A stretch of DNA of 38,051 nt, from contig MGOB01000041.1 in assembly GCA_001796995.1 (NCBI GenBank), positions 17,588 through 55,638 of the forward strand, written 5' to 3'. This DNA comes from Chloroflexi bacterium RBG_16_68_14 (GTDB lineage: Bacteria; Chloroflexota; Dehalococcoidia; DSTF01; RBG-16-68-14). Shown piece by piece: positions 1 to 6,531 of this stretch (positions are counted from its first letter, which is position 1; the number at the start of each line of letters is the position of its first letter). A model generated the notes under the pieces. It saw nothing but the letters and a program-made list of their open reading frames with translations, searched no databases and had not been told where the DNA came from. A program made the position numbers and the translations under genes.

Positions 1-392
1 AGCCCCTTGGTGCCGTCGGACAGCTCCCACCACATGCGCTTGCCGCCTGGCGCATCCTGCCGATAGTGGACGGCCACCAGCTCGCTGTGTTCGTCGCGCA
101 CGTCCCAGCATCGAACCGCTGGCGACGGCTGGCGTCCGTCCCGCTGGGGCGTGCTGGGCCACACGCCGCGTTCGCGTAGGGCGCCGAGCACCGCGTCCTG
201 AGAGCATCCTGCATGACACCGAACGAGTATCTTGCCGTCGCGCTCGGTCACGGCCAGGCTCGGCGCCGGGTCCTGGTGAACTGGGCAGTGAGTCTTACCG
301 TGGCCGCGCTGGGCGGCGGTAGAGCATGAGCAGCCGTGCCGCCCACAAGCGAGGGCTTCCCCGATGGCCTTCGCTGACGTTGCGTCAGGCAT
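1..392 (-). CDS. CHC2-type zinc-finger primase-like protein, N-terminal part (runs off window)
   Basis: Reading the minus strand from an ATG at 392 gives an open frame that continues past base 1, so only about 130 N-terminal residues are visible. It contains CPVHQDPAPSL (Cys36, His39) followed by VRCHAGCSQDAVL (Cys59, Cys63). This is the zinc-binding signature seen at the N-terminus of phage and plasmid primase/TOPRIM replication proteins. In that family the domain binds single-stranded DNA and is followed by a catalytic region, which would lie outside the window. The start overlaps the excisionase stop by 8 nt, so the two are probably co-transcribed as an element replication/excision module. 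The family is well supported; the exact replication role is inference. Confidence 0.72.
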   Translation of the reverse strand, partial: MPDATSAKAIGEALACGRHGCSCSTAAQRGHGKTHCPVHQDPAPSLAVTERDGKILVRCHAGCSQDAVLGALRERGVWPSTPQRDGRQPSPAVRCWDVRDEHSELVAVHYRQDAPGGKRMWWELSDGTKG

Positions 393-579
393 CGGCGCCG
401 TTCACCTGCCGCAACCTCTCGGCAATGAACGCCTCCAGTGCGGACACCGGGACGCGCCGTGCGCGGCCCAGCTTCACGCTGGCGATCTCGCCGCGCATGA
501 CGAGTCCGTAGAGGTATGACCTCCCGATGCCCAGGCGCTCCGCAGCCTCACTTGGCGTCAACAGAATCTTGTCGTCCAT
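385..579 (-). CDS. Excisionase-like helix-turn-helix DNA-binding protein
   Basis: A 64-residue protein of the MerR-like HTH_17/excisionase family. LTPSEAAERLGIGRSYLYGL (residues 7-26) forms the helix-turn-helix, followed by the basic wing stretch KLGRARRVPVSALEAFI typical of Xis proteins. Such proteins bend DNA at attachment sites and steer the integrase towards excision, and often also repress the integrase promoter. A strong ribosome-binding site (AGGAGGA) precedes the ATG. It is divergent from the zinc-finger/integrase pair and overlaps the primase-like gene downstream. Its likely targets are the GAYARCC repeats in the 76-bp divergent intergenic region. Confidence 0.85.
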   Translation of the reverse strand: MDDKILLTPSEAAERLGIGRSYLYGLVMRGEIASVKLGRARRVPVSALEAFIAERLRQVNGADA

Positions 580-595
580 GCGTGTCCTCCTGAAC

Positions 596-625
596 TTGAC
601 TTCAGCCGTGGCTGTCTAATATGAT
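596..625 (+). promoter_or_regulatory. Sigma-70-type promoter for the zinc-finger/integrase pair
   Basis: TTGACT (596-601) and TATGAT (620-625) are separated by 18 bp, a near-consensus vegetative promoter pointing rightward. It would start transcription near 632, giving a leader of about 24 nt before the ATG at 656. The -10 is embedded in an imperfect inverted repeat (GGCTGTC 610-616 / GATAGCC 623-629), so a protein bound there should block RNA polymerase. Confidence 0.6.
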
Positions 626-651
626 AGCCATATACCTGATTGGATAACCAT
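610..651. repeat. Repeated GAYARCC motif in the divergent xis/int control region
   Basis: GATAGCCAT (623-631) and GATAACCAT (643-651) are direct repeats exactly 20 bp apart (about two helical turns). GGCTGTC (610-616) is the same motif inverted. Position and spacing suggest binding sites for the excisionase or a repressor. The same GGCTGTC core recurs twice just after the integrase gene. Confidence 0.45.
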
Positions 652-655
652 CCTG

Positions 656-1588
656 ATGCAGTCAGTACCAAATCAGTTTCTGGGACTATTGGGCGAGCAG
701 CCGGCCTTCCGCTGGGCGCGGTATGAGGAATGCCAATTGGCAAAACTTCCGCCGGTCCCGCCTTCGCCTCGAATCCTAGACATGCTGCTTACCTACCCCC
801 GTCCCCTAGACCTCCCGTCCGTCGATCTGTTCAGCGCGCACGAAGCGATCCTATGCGGGGGGAAGCCAGAGAAGTACGAGCCGCTGAAGGACGAGCCGAA
901 TCTCTATCTCAAGTTCGCTGATACGTATTGCGGAGATGACGCCGAGTTCGGAAAGCGTGCAGTGACGTTTGTCAGGTGCTACGGGCTACCACGCCACGTG
1001 CCCGTCTGCGAGGAAAGGTACGGATGTCCTGGTCTTCCACTAGACACGTTCGGCTCGGATGTCCAGGCGATGTCGAGGGCCGTCAAGCTGCTCGCAGCCG
1101 TTGATCAAGTTCGACGCGGCGGCGACTCTCGTGAACTGTCCTCTCTTGTGGAACGAAGACCCGGTGCAACAACCGATCGCCTGGCAAGCACAATGGGTAC
1201 ACGAGCTGCCCTCGTACTCCAGTCGATGCTGGAGCTTACGAATGCGCTGTCGGTGGAGCTTGATGGGGTTCGATTGTTGCCAATGCCAGATGTGGCAACG
1301 TTGCTGGATCACGCCATGAGCGGCAAGAGCCGCAAGGGGGGGTTTCCTTCTTCCATACTGCGTATCCTTCCGCAGTACACCTGCGACAGCCTACGAGCGG
1401 CGATGTGGCTTCAGGTCTACGTCGCCGCCACCGAGCAACGAATCGTTCGCGGCCGCTGCAAGGGGTGTGGGCAGCCCTTCGAGGCAAAGGACCGTCGCCA
1501 AGTGTACTGTGATCCCTACTGTCGCCATGCTGCCAATCAGCGCAGTTACTACTACAGCCACAAGAAGCAGCGAAGGAGGGCCAAATGA
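656..1588 (+). CDS. Uncharacterised element protein with C-terminal zinc finger
   Basis: A 310-residue protein with no recognisable domain over most of its length. The C-terminus carries CKGCGQPF...VYCDPYCRHAANQ, a C-x2-C-x14-C-x3-C zinc finger resembling the CGNR-type ribbon, ending in a basic tail (HKKQRRRAK) that could contact nucleic acid. Proteins of this layout often sit immediately before integrases in actinobacterial and Chloroflexota islands, but I know of no established function. Its TGA overlaps the integrase ATG (ATGA), implying translational coupling. A near-consensus promoter lies 30-60 bp upstream. Confidence 0.7.
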   Translation: MQSVPNQFLGLLGEQPAFRWARYEECQLAKLPPVPPSPRILDMLLTYPRPLDLPSVDLFSAHEAILCGGKPEKYEPLKDEPNLYLKFADTYCGDDAEFGKRAVTFVRCYGLPRHVPVCEERYGCPGLPLDTFGSDVQAMSRAVKLLAAVDQVRRGGDSRELSSLVERRPGATTDRLASTMGTRAALVLQSMLELTNALSVELDGVRLLPMPDVATLLDHAMSGKSRKGGFPSSILRILPQYTCDSLRAAMWLQVYVAATEQRIVRGRCKGCGQPFEAKDRRQVYCDPYCRHAANQRSYYYSHKKQRRRAK

Positions 1589-2724
1589 GCAAGCGAGGAA
1601 GCGGCGAAGGTAGCATCTTCAAGAGGGGCGACGGCCGGTGGGCTGCCGCCTTGAACCTCGGCTATGAGGGCGGACGGCGCCGACGCAAGCACCTGTACGG
1701 TCGGACACGCGGCGAGGTGGCACAAAAGCTTCAGCGCGTCCAGCGGACGCTCGCCGACGGGGGCGTGCTGACCGCCGAGCGCCAGACGGTGGCGACGCTC
1801 CTGGAGGCGTGGCTGAGCGACAGCGCCGCCAGCAAGGTGCGTCCGCGCACGCTCCAGCGCTACCGGGAGATCGTGCGGCTCCACCTGATACCGGCGCTCG
1901 GTAGGGTTCGGCTCTCGAAGCTCACGCCAGCCCACGTGGAGCGGATGCGAAACGAGGCGCTGGCCCGTGGCGTCTCGCCGCGCAGCGCTGCCCATCATCG
2001 CGCCGTCCTGCGAACGGCGCTCAACGTCGCGATGCGCTGGGGATGGATAGGGCGCAACGCCGCGAGCCTTGCTGAGCCACCGCGCATCCCGGAGCGGGAA
2101 GTACGCCCACTCGCCCCAAGCGACGCACGGGCGCTCCTCCAGGCCGTGCGCGGCGATAGGCTGGAAGCCCTGTTCACCGTGGCGCTGGCCTGCGGCCTGC
2201 GGCAAGGGGAGGCGCTGGCTCTGCGCTGGCCGGATATGGACCTAGAGCGCGGGACGCTGACCGTACAGCGAAGCCTACAGCGCGTCGGCGGCGAGTGGCG
2301 GTTTGTAGAGCCTAAGACGGCCCGCTCGCGTCGCATCATCCCGCTGCCAGCGCCCGTCATCGCTTCGCTGCGCGAGCATCGCGCCCGCCAGCTAGGGGAG
2401 CGGCTGCGCGTCGGCGCCGCCTGGGAGGGTCAGGGCTGGGGGGACTTGGTATTCACGGACGAGCTGGGCCGTCCGCTCTCCGGGTTCCACGTCCTGAGGC
2501 GCTTCAAGGCGCTTCTCGCGTTGGCCGGACTGCCGCCGATGCGATACCATGACCTGCGGCACGGCGCCGCCTCGCTGATGGCGGTTCAGGGAGTGCCCGC
2601 GAGGGTAGCGATGGAGCTTTTGGGACACGCGCAGATCAGTACGACGATGAACATCTACGCCCACGTCGCCCCAGAGCTCCAGCGGGACGCCGCCGAGCGC
2701 GTCAGTCAGGCGCTTTGGGGCTAG
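1585..2724 (+). CDS. Tyrosine recombinase / phage-type integrase
   Basis: A 379-residue site-specific recombinase. The N-terminus (GEGSIFKRGDGRW, residues 7-19) is a beta-sheet arm-type DNA-binding domain. Residues about 65-165 form the SAM-like core-binding domain, and the rest is catalytic. All catalytic residues are present: Arg206 (CGLRQGEA), Lys244 (PKTARSRR), His322 and Arg325 (YHDLRHGAAS), His348 (LLGHAQ) and nucleophile Tyr358 (MNIYAH). Length and motifs are full, so it should be active. It is translationally coupled to the preceding zinc-finger gene and transcribed towards tRNA-Arg(CCT) 76 bp downstream, a common target class for such enzymes. Confidence 0.95.
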   Translation: MSKRGSGEGSIFKRGDGRWAAALNLGYEGGRRRRKHLYGRTRGEVAQKLQRVQRTLADGGVLTAERQTVATLLEAWLSDSAASKVRPRTLQRYREIVRLHLIPALGRVRLSKLTPAHVERMRNEALARGVSPRSAAHHRAVLRTALNVAMRWGWIGRNAASLAEPPRIPEREVRPLAPSDARALLQAVRGDRLEALFTVALACGLRQGEALALRWPDMDLERGTLTVQRSLQRVGGEWRFVEPKTARSRRIIPLPAPVIASLREHRARQLGERLRVGAAWEGQGWGDLVFTDELGRPLSGFHVLRRFKALLALAGLPPMRYHDLRHGAASLMAVQGVPARVAMELLGHAQISTTMNIYAHVAPELQRDAAERVSQALWG

Positions 2725-2736
2725 GATCGGATCGCG

Positions 2737-2758
2737 TGGCTGTCAAATTGGCTGTCAA
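2737..2758 (+). repeat. Tandem TGGCTGTCAA direct repeats after the integrase
   Basis: TGGCTGTCAA occurs at 2737-2746 and 2749-2758, 12 bp apart, between the integrase stop and tRNA-Arg. The GGCTGTC core matches the motif in the xis/int control region. Spacing and location fit arm-type or accessory recombination sites at the element end. Confidence 0.45.
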
Positions 2759-2800
2759 CCGCCCTCACCATCCCCCAGAAAGCGTCAAGTTTAGATTCGT

Positions 2801-2877
2801 GCCCCCGTAGCTCAGTAGGACAGAGCAGCGGTTTCCTAAACCGCGGGTCGCAGGTTCGAATCCTGCCGGGGGTACCA
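2801..2877 (+). tRNA. tRNA-Arg (anticodon CCT)
   Basis: A complete cloverleaf. The acceptor GCCCCCG pairs with CGGGGGT, including one G-U end pair. The D-stem is GCTC/GAGC, the anticodon stem GCGGT/ACCGC holds the loop TTCCTAA (anticodon CCT, reading AGG), and the T-arm is GCAGG-TTCGAAT-CCTGC. The discriminator is A and the CCA end is encoded. It is intact although it borders an integrative element. Its 5' end faces the integrase, the reverse of the usual arrangement where the element lies 3' of the tRNA. Confidence 0.95.
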
Positions 2878-2920
2878 CCTCTTCTGGTTCTCGGCTCGTA
2901 GGGGGAAGAGCGGCTGGCGA

Positions 2921-3313
2921 CTACGCCTTCCGCGCTGTCCCGCGCCCGTGCCGCTCCGCCAGGCGGCGGATCTCGCGGCACAGCTGGTCGGTATCGATCT
3001 GCTTGAGCAGGGCGTCGACCGCGCCGGCCTTCTTGACCGCCTGCCACAGCTCCGGCGTGAGGAAGGAGGCGAAGGCCACGACCGGCGCCTCGGTCAGTTG
3101 GCGCAGCTCCCGGCAGTCGTCCGCCCCGTCCCCGTTGCTGCGGTGGATGTCCAAGAGCACGATGTCGGGCCGGGCGCGGGGCAGGATGGTCGCCGCCTCC
3201 GCAACGCTGGAGGCACACCCGACGATCTCCAACTCCGGGTCCCGGCTCAGCCGCCGGGCCAGGCTGGTGCGGGCGTCCTCGTGGGTGTCGATGAGCAGAA
3301 CACGCACGGCCAT
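2921..3313 (-). CDS. Stand-alone response-regulator receiver domain protein
   Basis: A 130-residue CheY-like receiver with no output domain. Acidic-pocket residues Asp9 and Glu12/Asp13 (LLIDTHEDA), phospho-acceptor Asp55 (IVLLDIHR) and Lys104 (ALLKQID) are present, and Ser83 replaces the usual switch Thr. The last ten residues (RHGRGTARKA) are basic and probably disordered. It lies 119 bp downstream of the DevR/DevS-like pair on the same strand. Two GGCC palindromes upstream suggest control by that system. It could act as a phosphate sink or as an adaptor that feeds back on the kinase. Family assignment is firm; the partner is inferred. Confidence 0.88.
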   Translation of the reverse strand: MAVRVLLIDTHEDARTSLARRLSRDPELEIVGCASSVAEAATILPRARPDIVLLDIHRSNGDGADDCRELRQLTEAPVVAFASFLTPELWQAVKKAGAVDALLKQIDTDQLCREIRRLAERHGRGTARKA

Positions 3314-3360
3314 AGCACTTCTAGAGGCTCAGCGTACGCTACGCAGATAGCAGTTCCCTA

Positions 3361-3396
3361 GGCCCATAGAGCCCGTTTCGAATGGCCAAATGGCCC
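3361..3396. promoter_or_regulatory. Two DosR-box-like palindromes upstream of the receiver gene
   Basis: GGCCCATAGAGCCC (3361-3374, 12/14 to GGGCCRTNYGGCCC) and TGGCCAAATGGCCC (3383-3396, 13/14 on the minus strand) have centres 22 bp apart. They lie in the 119-bp gap between the receiver gene (start 3313) and the DevR-like gene. No clear -10 box is visible, so the promoter itself is uncertain. Confidence 0.55.
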
Positions 3397-3432
3397 TTCC
3401 TTTGTGGGCGCTTCGGCGTGGTAGTGGGGCCG

Positions 3433-4089
3433 TTACGGCGTCTCAGGTGAGGAGCGGCGGCGGGCGATGAAGGCGGCCGCCTCCGAGCGACGGCGGAGGT
3501 TGAGCTTCCCCAGAATGCTACTGACGTAGTTTTTCACTGTCTTGTCGCTCAGATAGACCTCCTGAGCGATCTCTTTGTTCGTCTTACCCTCCGCGATGAG
3601 GTCGAGGATCTTCCGCTCCTGCTCGGAGAGGAGGGAGAGCTCGTCGTCCTTGCTGACGCCGGCGCTCCGCACCTGTTCCAGCACCCGCTGGGTGACCGCC
3701 GGGTCCAGGAGGGACTCGCCCCGGGTGGCCCGCTCGATGGCCTCCACCAGAGTCTGGCCCTGGGTCTGCTTCAGCAGGTAGCCAGTGGCGCCGGCCATGA
3801 TGGAAGAGAAGACCGCCTCATCGTCCGCGTAGGAGGTGAGCATGAGCACCTTCGTCTCGGGCCGGTGGGCGCGGATCTCCCGGCAGGCCTCCACGCCGCT
3901 GCCGTCAGGCAGGCGCACGTCCATCACCACCACGTCAGGCTCGGTCTTGCGCGCCTCGGCGACGGCGCTGGCGACGGAGCCCGCCTCGCCCACCACCGCC
4001 ATCTCAGGTCGGCGGCGGAGCAGCGCACGCAGCCCCTGCCGCACCACCTCGTGGTCGTCCACGATGAGCACCCGGATCTGCTTGGCCAT
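3433..4089 (-). CDS. DevR/DosR-like NarL-family response regulator
   Basis: A 218-residue transcription factor. The receiver domain (1-120) has Asp11/Asp12, phospho-acceptor Asp57 (VVVMDVRLPDG), Thr85 and Lys107. The LuxR-type helix-turn-helix (about 155-212) has recognition helix SDKTVKNYVSSI. Lys183, Lys186 and Asn187 correspond in spacing to the DNA-contacting Lys179, Lys182 and Asn183 of mycobacterial DevR/DosR. Shared stretches such as VVGEAGSVA, LPDGxG, LTSYxxDEA and TNKxIA extend the resemblance along the whole protein. The start overlaps the kinase stop by 1 nt (TAATG). It probably binds the GGGCCRTNYGGCCC palindromes found at several promoters here; this is inference from residue conservation plus motif similarity. 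Confidence 0.92.
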   Translation of the reverse strand: MAKQIRVLIVDDHEVVRQGLRALLRRRPEMAVVGEAGSVASAVAEARKTEPDVVVMDVRLPDGSGVEACREIRAHRPETKVLMLTSYADDEAVFSSIMAGATGYLLKQTQGQTLVEAIERATRGESLLDPAVTQRVLEQVRSAGVSKDDELSLLSEQERKILDLIAEGKTNKEIAQEVYLSDKTVKNYVSSILGKLNLRRRSEAAAFIARRRSSPETP

Positions 4090-5435
4090 TATCGTTTCCT
4101 TTCCATCGCGAGCGCCAGTTCGACGACAAGCTGCGTGCCCCTGCCGTTGACGGATTGCACGGAGAACCGGCCGCCCAGCGCCTCGACGCGCTCCCGCATG
4201 TTGCGCAGCCCTTGTCCGCCGGCCGAACGCTTCGGCTTGAACCCGACGCCGTCGTCGGTGATGGTCATCCGAAAGATGCCGTCCTTGCGCTGCAGCTTGG
4301 CCGTCACGCTGGAGGCCCGCGCGTGCTTCCGAACGTTGTTGAGCGACTCCTGGGCCACGTGGAAGAGCGCCGTGCTCTGGTCCTCTGAGAGCCCCTGGCA
4401 GGCGCCCGGCTCCTCGATGAGCTGCACGTCCAGCAGCGCGTTCACCTTCAGCTCTTGGAGCAGGCCGCCCACGGCCCCGGCCAGGTCCGTATCGGCCAGC
4501 ACGCGGGGCCGCAGGTTGAAGATGTAACTCCGGATATCGGCGATGGTCTGGTTCAGGTTCTGGATCGCCTTCTGGAGCTGGGGCTGTACCTCGGCTGGGT
4601 CTTGGGCCAGGTCCTCCAGGCAGTTCTCCAGGGTCAAGCCGGCGGCGTAGAGGGACTGGATCACGCCGTCGTGCAGGTCCATGCCGATGCGGTCGCGCTC
4701 CTCCAGCACCGCCAGGTCCTGCACCTGGTGGTAGAGGCGGGCGTTTTCGATGGCGATGGCGCCATGGGCGGCGAAGGTGCGCAGCGTCTCCTCGTCCTGC
4801 TCGGTGAAGGGCTGGCCCCCGCTCTTGTCCGTCAAGTATAGATCGCCGACGATCCGGCCTTCGTACACGATAGGCAGGCCGATGAAGCTGGTCATCAGCG
4901 GGTGGTGGGGAGGGAAGCCGGAGGAGCGAGGGTCGTCGGCGATGCGGTCGATGCGCAGCGTCTCCCCCTTCTGGATGACAGCGCCCAGCAGCCCCTTGCC
5001 CTCCGGCGGCCGGCCGATGCGCTCCCGCTCCTCTCGGCTGAGGCCCGAGGTCAGGAACTCCGCGATCTTCCCCTCCTCATTCACCATCGCCAGGGCGCCG
5101 TAGCGGGCGTCGGTCACGGCGCGGCTCAGGTCCACTACCTTCTGGAGGACGGAAGCGAGGTTCAGCTCAGAGGAGAGGGCGAGGCTCGCCTCGTTGATGG
5201 CGGCCAGGTGGCGGGCCCGCTGCACCATCTCCCGCTGGGCCTGTCCCAGGACGCGGAAGATCCAGCTCGAGAAGGCACCGGCGCCGAGAGCGGTGATCAC
5301 CGTGATCAGGACGACGACACCCGCGTCCGAGAGGAACCGGCCCAGCCCCAGCACCACCAGTGCGGCCACTGCGGCCACAAAGGTGACAGGGAGCCAGACG
5401 CCGAGTTGACGCCACCGGCGGATCAGAGCCTCCAT
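4089..5435 (-). CDS. DevS/DosS-like sensor histidine kinase with predicted heme-binding GAF domain
   Basis: A 448-residue kinase. Two membrane helices (about 13-32 and 38-63) precede a GAF domain (about 90-235), a HisKA_3 dimerisation domain with phospho-acceptor His255 (RIGMDLHDGVIQ), and an HATPase domain with N-box (ESLNNVRKH), TDDGVGF and GQGLRNMRER. The GAF domain matches mycobacterial DosS: FPPHHPLM places His178 at the proximal heme ligand (DosS His149), and GDLYLTDK places Tyr200 at the distal residue (DosS Tyr171), with the same 22-residue spacing. This predicts a sensor of O2, NO, CO or redox state. Unlike DosS it has one GAF domain and is membrane-anchored. The residue equivalence is from memory of DosS. 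Confidence 0.92.
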   Translation of the reverse strand: MEALIRRWRQLGVWLPVTFVAAVAALVVLGLGRFLSDAGVVVLITVITALGAGAFSSWIFRVLGQAQREMVQRARHLAAINEASLALSSELNLASVLQKVVDLSRAVTDARYGALAMVNEEGKIAEFLTSGLSREERERIGRPPEGKGLLGAVIQKGETLRIDRIADDPRSSGFPPHHPLMTSFIGLPIVYEGRIVGDLYLTDKSGGQPFTEQDEETLRTFAAHGAIAIENARLYHQVQDLAVLEERDRIGMDLHDGVIQSLYAAGLTLENCLEDLAQDPAEVQPQLQKAIQNLNQTIADIRSYIFNLRPRVLADTDLAGAVGGLLQELKVNALLDVQLIEEPGACQGLSEDQSTALFHVAQESLNNVRKHARASSVTAKLQRKDGIFRMTITDDGVGFKPKRSAGGQGLRNMRERVEALGGRFSVQSVNGRGTQLVVELALAMERKR

Positions 5436-5445
5436 GGCATGTCCA

Positions 5446-5457
5446 CATTATAGATCA
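5446..5457 (-). promoter_or_regulatory. Promoter element TGATCTATAATG of the sensor-kinase operon
   Basis: On the minus strand TATAAT (5452 to 5447) lies 12 nt before the kinase ATG at 5435, so the mRNA would have almost no leader. No good -35 box is seen. The 12-mer TGATCTATAATG occurs again before the thiolase gene, suggesting a shared promoter class. Confidence 0.5.
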
Positions 5458-5533
5458 TAAGGTACAGCTCGGTCGCCGCGCTTGTGCCGCCGGTATCCGC
5501 CAACCGCAGCGTGCGCAGCCGACAAGAAAGGAA

Positions 5534-5558
5534 GCCCGTCCGGTAGCTCCGGACGGGC
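5534..5558 (-). terminator. Rho-independent terminator after the iscA-like gene
   Basis: A perfect 10-bp GC stem (5534-5543 with 5549-5558) and a 5-nt loop are followed on the minus strand by TTCCTTTCTTG. It lies 25 bp beyond the stop of the Fe-S carrier gene and before the kinase promoter region, separating the two transcripts. Confidence 0.8.
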
Positions 5559-5582
5559 CCTTCGGGCGGGCAGGGTGGCCGG

Positions 5583-5948
5583 CTAGTAGCAGGGGCGAGG
5601 GGAGCCGCCGCCTTCGGCCGTGTCGAAGCTGGAGCCGCAGGCACAGCTCTTGACGGCGTTGGGGTTGAAGATGGTGAAGCCGCTCTTCATGATGTCTTCC
5701 ACGTAGTCGATCTCGGCGCCCTGGAGGAGGGGGGCGCTCTCGGGGTCGACGAGGAGGCGGACGCCGTCGTGCTCGACGACGAAGTCGTCCTCCTCGGTCT
5801 CCTGGGCGAGGGTCATGCCGTACTGGTAGCCGGAGCAGCCGCCGCCAGCGACGAAGACGCGGAGGGCGCCGGCCTCGGCTCCCTGCTCCTGGAGGAGAAG
5901 CTTCACTTTCTCAGCCGCCTTGTCGGTCAGGGAAACGATGTCGCTCAT
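5583..5948 (-). CDS. IscA/ErpA/HesB-family iron-sulfur carrier protein
   Basis: A 121-residue A-type Fe-S carrier. The three conserved cysteines are Cys38 (GGGCSGYQYG) and Cys102/Cys104 (SCACGSSF), which in this family bind a transient [2Fe-2S] or [4Fe-4S] cluster passed to apo-enzymes. A glycine-rich tail ends in an extra Cys120, not typical of the family. The nearby molybdoenzyme and Fe-S subunits, with many clusters, are plausible clients. AGAGG precedes the ATG, a terminator follows, and a DosR-like box plus an extended -10 lie upstream. It appears monocistronic. Confidence 0.93.
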   Translation of the reverse strand: MSDIVSLTDKAAEKVKLLLQEQGAEAGALRVFVAGGGCSGYQYGMTLAQETEEDDFVVEHDGVRLLVDPESAPLLQGAEIDYVEDIMKSGFTIFNPNAVKSCACGSSFDTAEGGGSPRPCY

Positions 5949-6025
5949 GCTGGCTGCCTCTTTCTAGCTGTTTCGCGGCCCCGGTACCGATGCGCTTCGA
6001 TCCGAGGGACATCTTTCACCCTACC

Positions 6026-6069
6026 CTCATACCAGGCGCGATAGGGTCGCGGGAAGGGCCGTTCGGCCT
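6026..6069 (-). promoter_or_regulatory. Predicted DosR-box-driven promoter of the iscA-like gene
   Basis: GGGCCGTTCGGCCT (6056-6069) matches 13/14 of the palindrome. On the minus strand an extended -10, TGGTATGAG (hexamer 6031 to 6026), follows, with start near 6019. The box centre is then about 43 bp upstream of the start, the usual place for a DosR-type activator. The leader to the ATG at 5948 is about 70 nt. Confidence 0.5.
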
Positions 6070-6174
6070 GACCGGTGCGGGGCGATCGACCCTTGGCACA
6101 GCAAGGCAGACTTCGTCGACAGAAGGCCTGCTGTCGGCGGGATGGTTCCGGGACAGGCGGCTCCCGAAAAAAAC

Positions 6175-6219
6175 AGGCCATTTGGCCTCTTGTCAGGAGC
6201 TGCCGCTGGGAGGTATGCT
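6175..6219 (+). promoter_or_regulatory. Predicted DosR-box promoter driving a rightward non-coding transcript
   Basis: AGGCCATTTGGCCT (6175-6188, a perfect palindrome apart from the centre) lies directly before TTGTCA (6190-6195). An 18-bp spacer leads to TATGCT (6214-6219). The start would be near 6226, putting the box centre at about -44. No protein gene on the plus strand follows within 4 kb; the next strong signal is a terminator at 6462-6490. Confidence 0.5.
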
Positions 6220-6225
6220 CTCTAC

Positions 6226-6497
6226 CAAGAAGGCCGGATCGTCCAGAGAGACGGTCCGAGCGGAGGAGCCCATGAACATACGGGTCCTAGCAGGCGTTTG
6301 GCAGGTTGACAGATAAGGCCCTACCGGGAGACGGTAGGGCGCAAGGCAACGCCAGGGCTCGCACCCACAATGGGGAATAGCGGTCCAAGAATAGAAGGAC
6401 CCAACCACCCGGGGGCTACCCGATAGCGAGCGCGGCGTAAACGAACACAACCTAATGCGACAAAGGCTCTCTCACTATGAGAGAGCCTTTGCTTTCT
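6226..6497 (+). ncRNA. Candidate regulated small RNA, about 270 nt
   Basis: This fills most of the gene-poor interval 5949-6531. It begins at a predicted promoter with an adjacent DosR-like box and ends at a 13-bp terminator hairpin followed by GCTTTCT. Internal hairpins include GCCCTACC/GGTAGGGC (6318-6325/6333-6340, 7-nt loop) and GGTCC/GGACC (6382-6386/6397-6401). I tried to match it to 6S RNA, tmRNA, RNase P RNA, SRP RNA and common riboswitches and saw none of their hallmark sequences. A 14-codon frame with a strong ribosome site (6272-6316, MNIRVLAGVWQVDR) lies inside, so it could be a dual-function RNA. The transcript itself is inferred. Confidence 0.4.
6462..6490. terminator. Bidirectional terminator between the candidate sRNA and modC
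   Basis: AAAGGCTCTCTCA (6462-6474) pairs perfectly with TGAGAGAGCCTTT (6478-6490) around a 3-nt loop. The A-rich/T-rich stem ends make it usable from both strands. Rightward the tail is GCTTTCT; leftward it would end the modABC message 42 bp past the modC stop. Confidence 0.75.
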
Positions 6498-6531
6498 CCA
6501 TCGCCGAGGGCTCCCAGGTCTGATGTCAGCC

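Noticed and set aside
1..2758. Insertion sequence or transposase
   Set aside because: The only recombinase is a tyrosine integrase; no DDE transposase and no terminal inverted repeats with target duplication were seen.
3427..3440. GGGCCGTTACGGCG near the end of the DevR-like gene
   Set aside because: The half-sites are five bases apart instead of four, the right arm is incomplete, and it overlaps the stop codon.
5990..6316. A 108-codon plus-strand frame in the iscA-mod interval
   Set aside because: No ribosome site and no motif, and it crosses the predicted iscA promoter and the sRNA promoter. Only its last 14 codons have a good start signal.
6361..6430. T-box-like GGGTGG...GGACCGC on the minus strand
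   Set aside because: The conserved antiterminator core and specifier hairpin are not present and the downstream gene is not an aminoacyl-tRNA or amino-acid gene.
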